Origin: an uncultured Candidatus Melainabacteria bacterium
Lineage (GTDB): Bacteria; Cyanobacteriota; Vampirovibrionia; Gastranaerophilales; Gastranaerophilaceae
Assembly (NCBI GenBank): GCA_934693215.1
Contig: CAKUVB010000002.1
Location: forward strand, 1 to 41,400
DNA length: 41,400 bases
Direction of reading: 5' to 3'
Position numbers and translations under genes: made by a program
Shown: one piece after another, positions 40,883 to 41,400 of the stretch
Layout of the letters: each line of letters opens with the position of its first letter
How positions within the stretch are numbered: position 1 is the first letter of the stretch
The notes under the pieces: generated by a model
Databases searched by the model: none
What the model was told of the DNA's origin: nothing
What the model saw: only the letters and a program-made list of their open reading frames with translations

Positions 40883-41233
40883 TTATTTTCTTAGTTTTTC
40901 TGCACCTTTTAAATAAACAAATTTTGGTTTGAAATCATCATTTGCGTTTACGACAATAAGAATTCTAAGACATTTTTTTAAAGAATTCGGTACATCTAGT
41001 TCGTGAAAGCACATCATTGCAATATTATCCCAACCAAAATCAATTCTTGCAAATTTTGCTGGAAATTCTGCATTCAAATCAGGAGTAAGTGTAAATATTG
41101 CGTGTGAAATATTTTCTTTTTCAATATTATTTTTTTTAATAATTTCAGACAAAAGTTCAAGAGTAGCAGATTTAATATCTTCTACTGAATTGTTTTCTAC
41201 AGTAATTGCACCTCTTATTCCTTTTATAATCAT
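40883..41233 (-). CDS. aroH: Monofunctional chorismate mutase, AroH class
   Basis: A 116-residue trimeric-type chorismate mutase turning chorismate into prephenate for Phe and Tyr. Seen: GIRGAITVENNS with the N-terminal catalytic Arg, FTLTPDLNAEFPAKFAR, MMCFHELDVPNSLKKCLR with the glutamate and arginine of the active site, and FVYLKGAEKLR at the C-terminus. This alpha/beta-barrel class is found in Bacillus and Cyanobacteria and differs from the all-helical AroQ class. Start overlaps fmt stop (ATGA). No other aromatic-pathway gene adjoins it. Confidence 0.94.
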   Translation of the reverse strand: MIIKGIRGAITVENNSVEDIKSATLELLSEIIKKNNIEKENISHAIFTLTPDLNAEFPAKFARIDFGWDNIAMMCFHELDVPNSLKKCLRILIVVNANDDFKPKFVYLKGAEKLRK

Positions 41234-41400
41234 AATTTTTCTATTCCTTGTACTCCATTAAACCATTCGTTTGCTTTCATCTCACCTTTACCTTCAGGTT
41301 TAACCGTAATAAGTTTTAAGATACCATTTCCTGTCAAAACTTCGATACCGTCTTTTAGTTTACCAACAACAGCCCCTATCGGATAGTTTGAATAAAACTC
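41230..41400 (-). CDS. fmt: Methionyl-tRNA formyltransferase, 3' end only
   Basis: The last 56 residues plus stop of Fmt, which formylates initiator Met-tRNA. Seen: the C-terminal domain sequence GAVVGKLKDGIEVLTGNGIL and VKPEGKGEMKANEWFNG, matching the family's OB-fold tail (GxGxLxLxxxQPxGKxxM). The gene enters from the right edge and is coupled to aroH through ATGA. The catalytic N-terminal part lies outside the window, so its integrity is unknown. Confidence 0.85.
   Translation of the reverse strand, partial: EFYSNYPIGAVVGKLKDGIEVLTGNGILKLITVKPEGKGEMKANEWFNGVQGIEKL

Overview
The window is AT-rich chromosomal DNA of a bacterium. The gene content and many best-remembered motifs fit the non-photosynthetic sister group of Cyanobacteria (Vampirovibrionia/Melainabacteria, probably the gut order Gastranaerophilales). 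Pointers are a cyanobacterial CrtE-style polyprenyl synthase motif, an AroH chorismate mutase, a short four-domain S1 protein, a TrpR-trpB pair, and several small secreted or orphan proteins I cannot tie to known families. This lineage call is inference from memory, not from a search. I see no rRNA, tRNA, CRISPR, complete insertion sequence or prophage.

Layout. 1-314: 5' part of nanE (minus). 493-8734: one minus-strand envelope block transcribed murF-mraY-murD-ftsW-murG-rsgA-ispA-PAP2-like gene, with overlaps or very short gaps through most of it. 8894-14717: plus-strand ispH-rpsA, a GltD/NfnB-type flavoprotein, a secreted protein and a CoA-disulfide-reductase-like enzyme. 14774-16059: ferritin and yebC (minus). 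16207-18372: two orphan small genes and a divergent purD (plus). 18373-18824: dispersed palindromic repeats. 18825-20024: iron alcohol dehydrogenase (minus) with an inverted repeat over its promoter. 20379-25021: surface-sugar cluster for a dTDP-3-acetamido-3,6-dideoxyhexose (fdtA, fdtC, fdtB homologues, DUF1796, GT2), interrupted by a dead glycosyltransferase remnant and an unrelated orphan gene. 25048-28436: thyX - degenerate cyclase - rqcH (minus). 28627-28827: rpmE (minus). 29011-30481: trpR-trpB behind a palindromic operator. 30561-31478: two orphan genes (minus). 31638-35489: prfA-ylxR-infB. 35490-36619: repeat-rich spacer and a structured leader. 36620-40850: orphan gene, trpS, secreted protein, lytic transglycosylase. 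40883-41400: fmt (3' end) and aroH (minus).

How the genes work together. The envelope block makes lipid II and its isoprenoid carrier precursors, and ispH on the opposite strand supplies the isoprenoid units. The sugar cluster makes a modified amino-deoxysugar for surface glycan. prfA/ylxR/infB, rpsA, rpmE, rsgA, yebC and rqcH are translation functions. trpR-trpB forms a compact tryptophan-controlled unit with no trpA beside it.

Most noteworthy: (1) five genes without a usable ribosome binding site (nanE, murF, the CoA-disulfide-reductase gene, purD, trpR) each have a -10-like hexamer ending exactly six bases before the ATG, suggesting leaderless mRNAs; (2) an 8-bp perfect dyad at the trpR start with a third half-site inside the gene; (3) a membrane cyclase-like protein lacking catalytic metal residues, translationally coupled between thyX and rqcH; (4) structured dispersed repeats shared between 18.4-18.7 kb and 35.5-36.3 kb, one apparently split by a 90-bp insert with an 8-bp duplication, and one duplicated 47-bp unit with a compensatory base-pair change.
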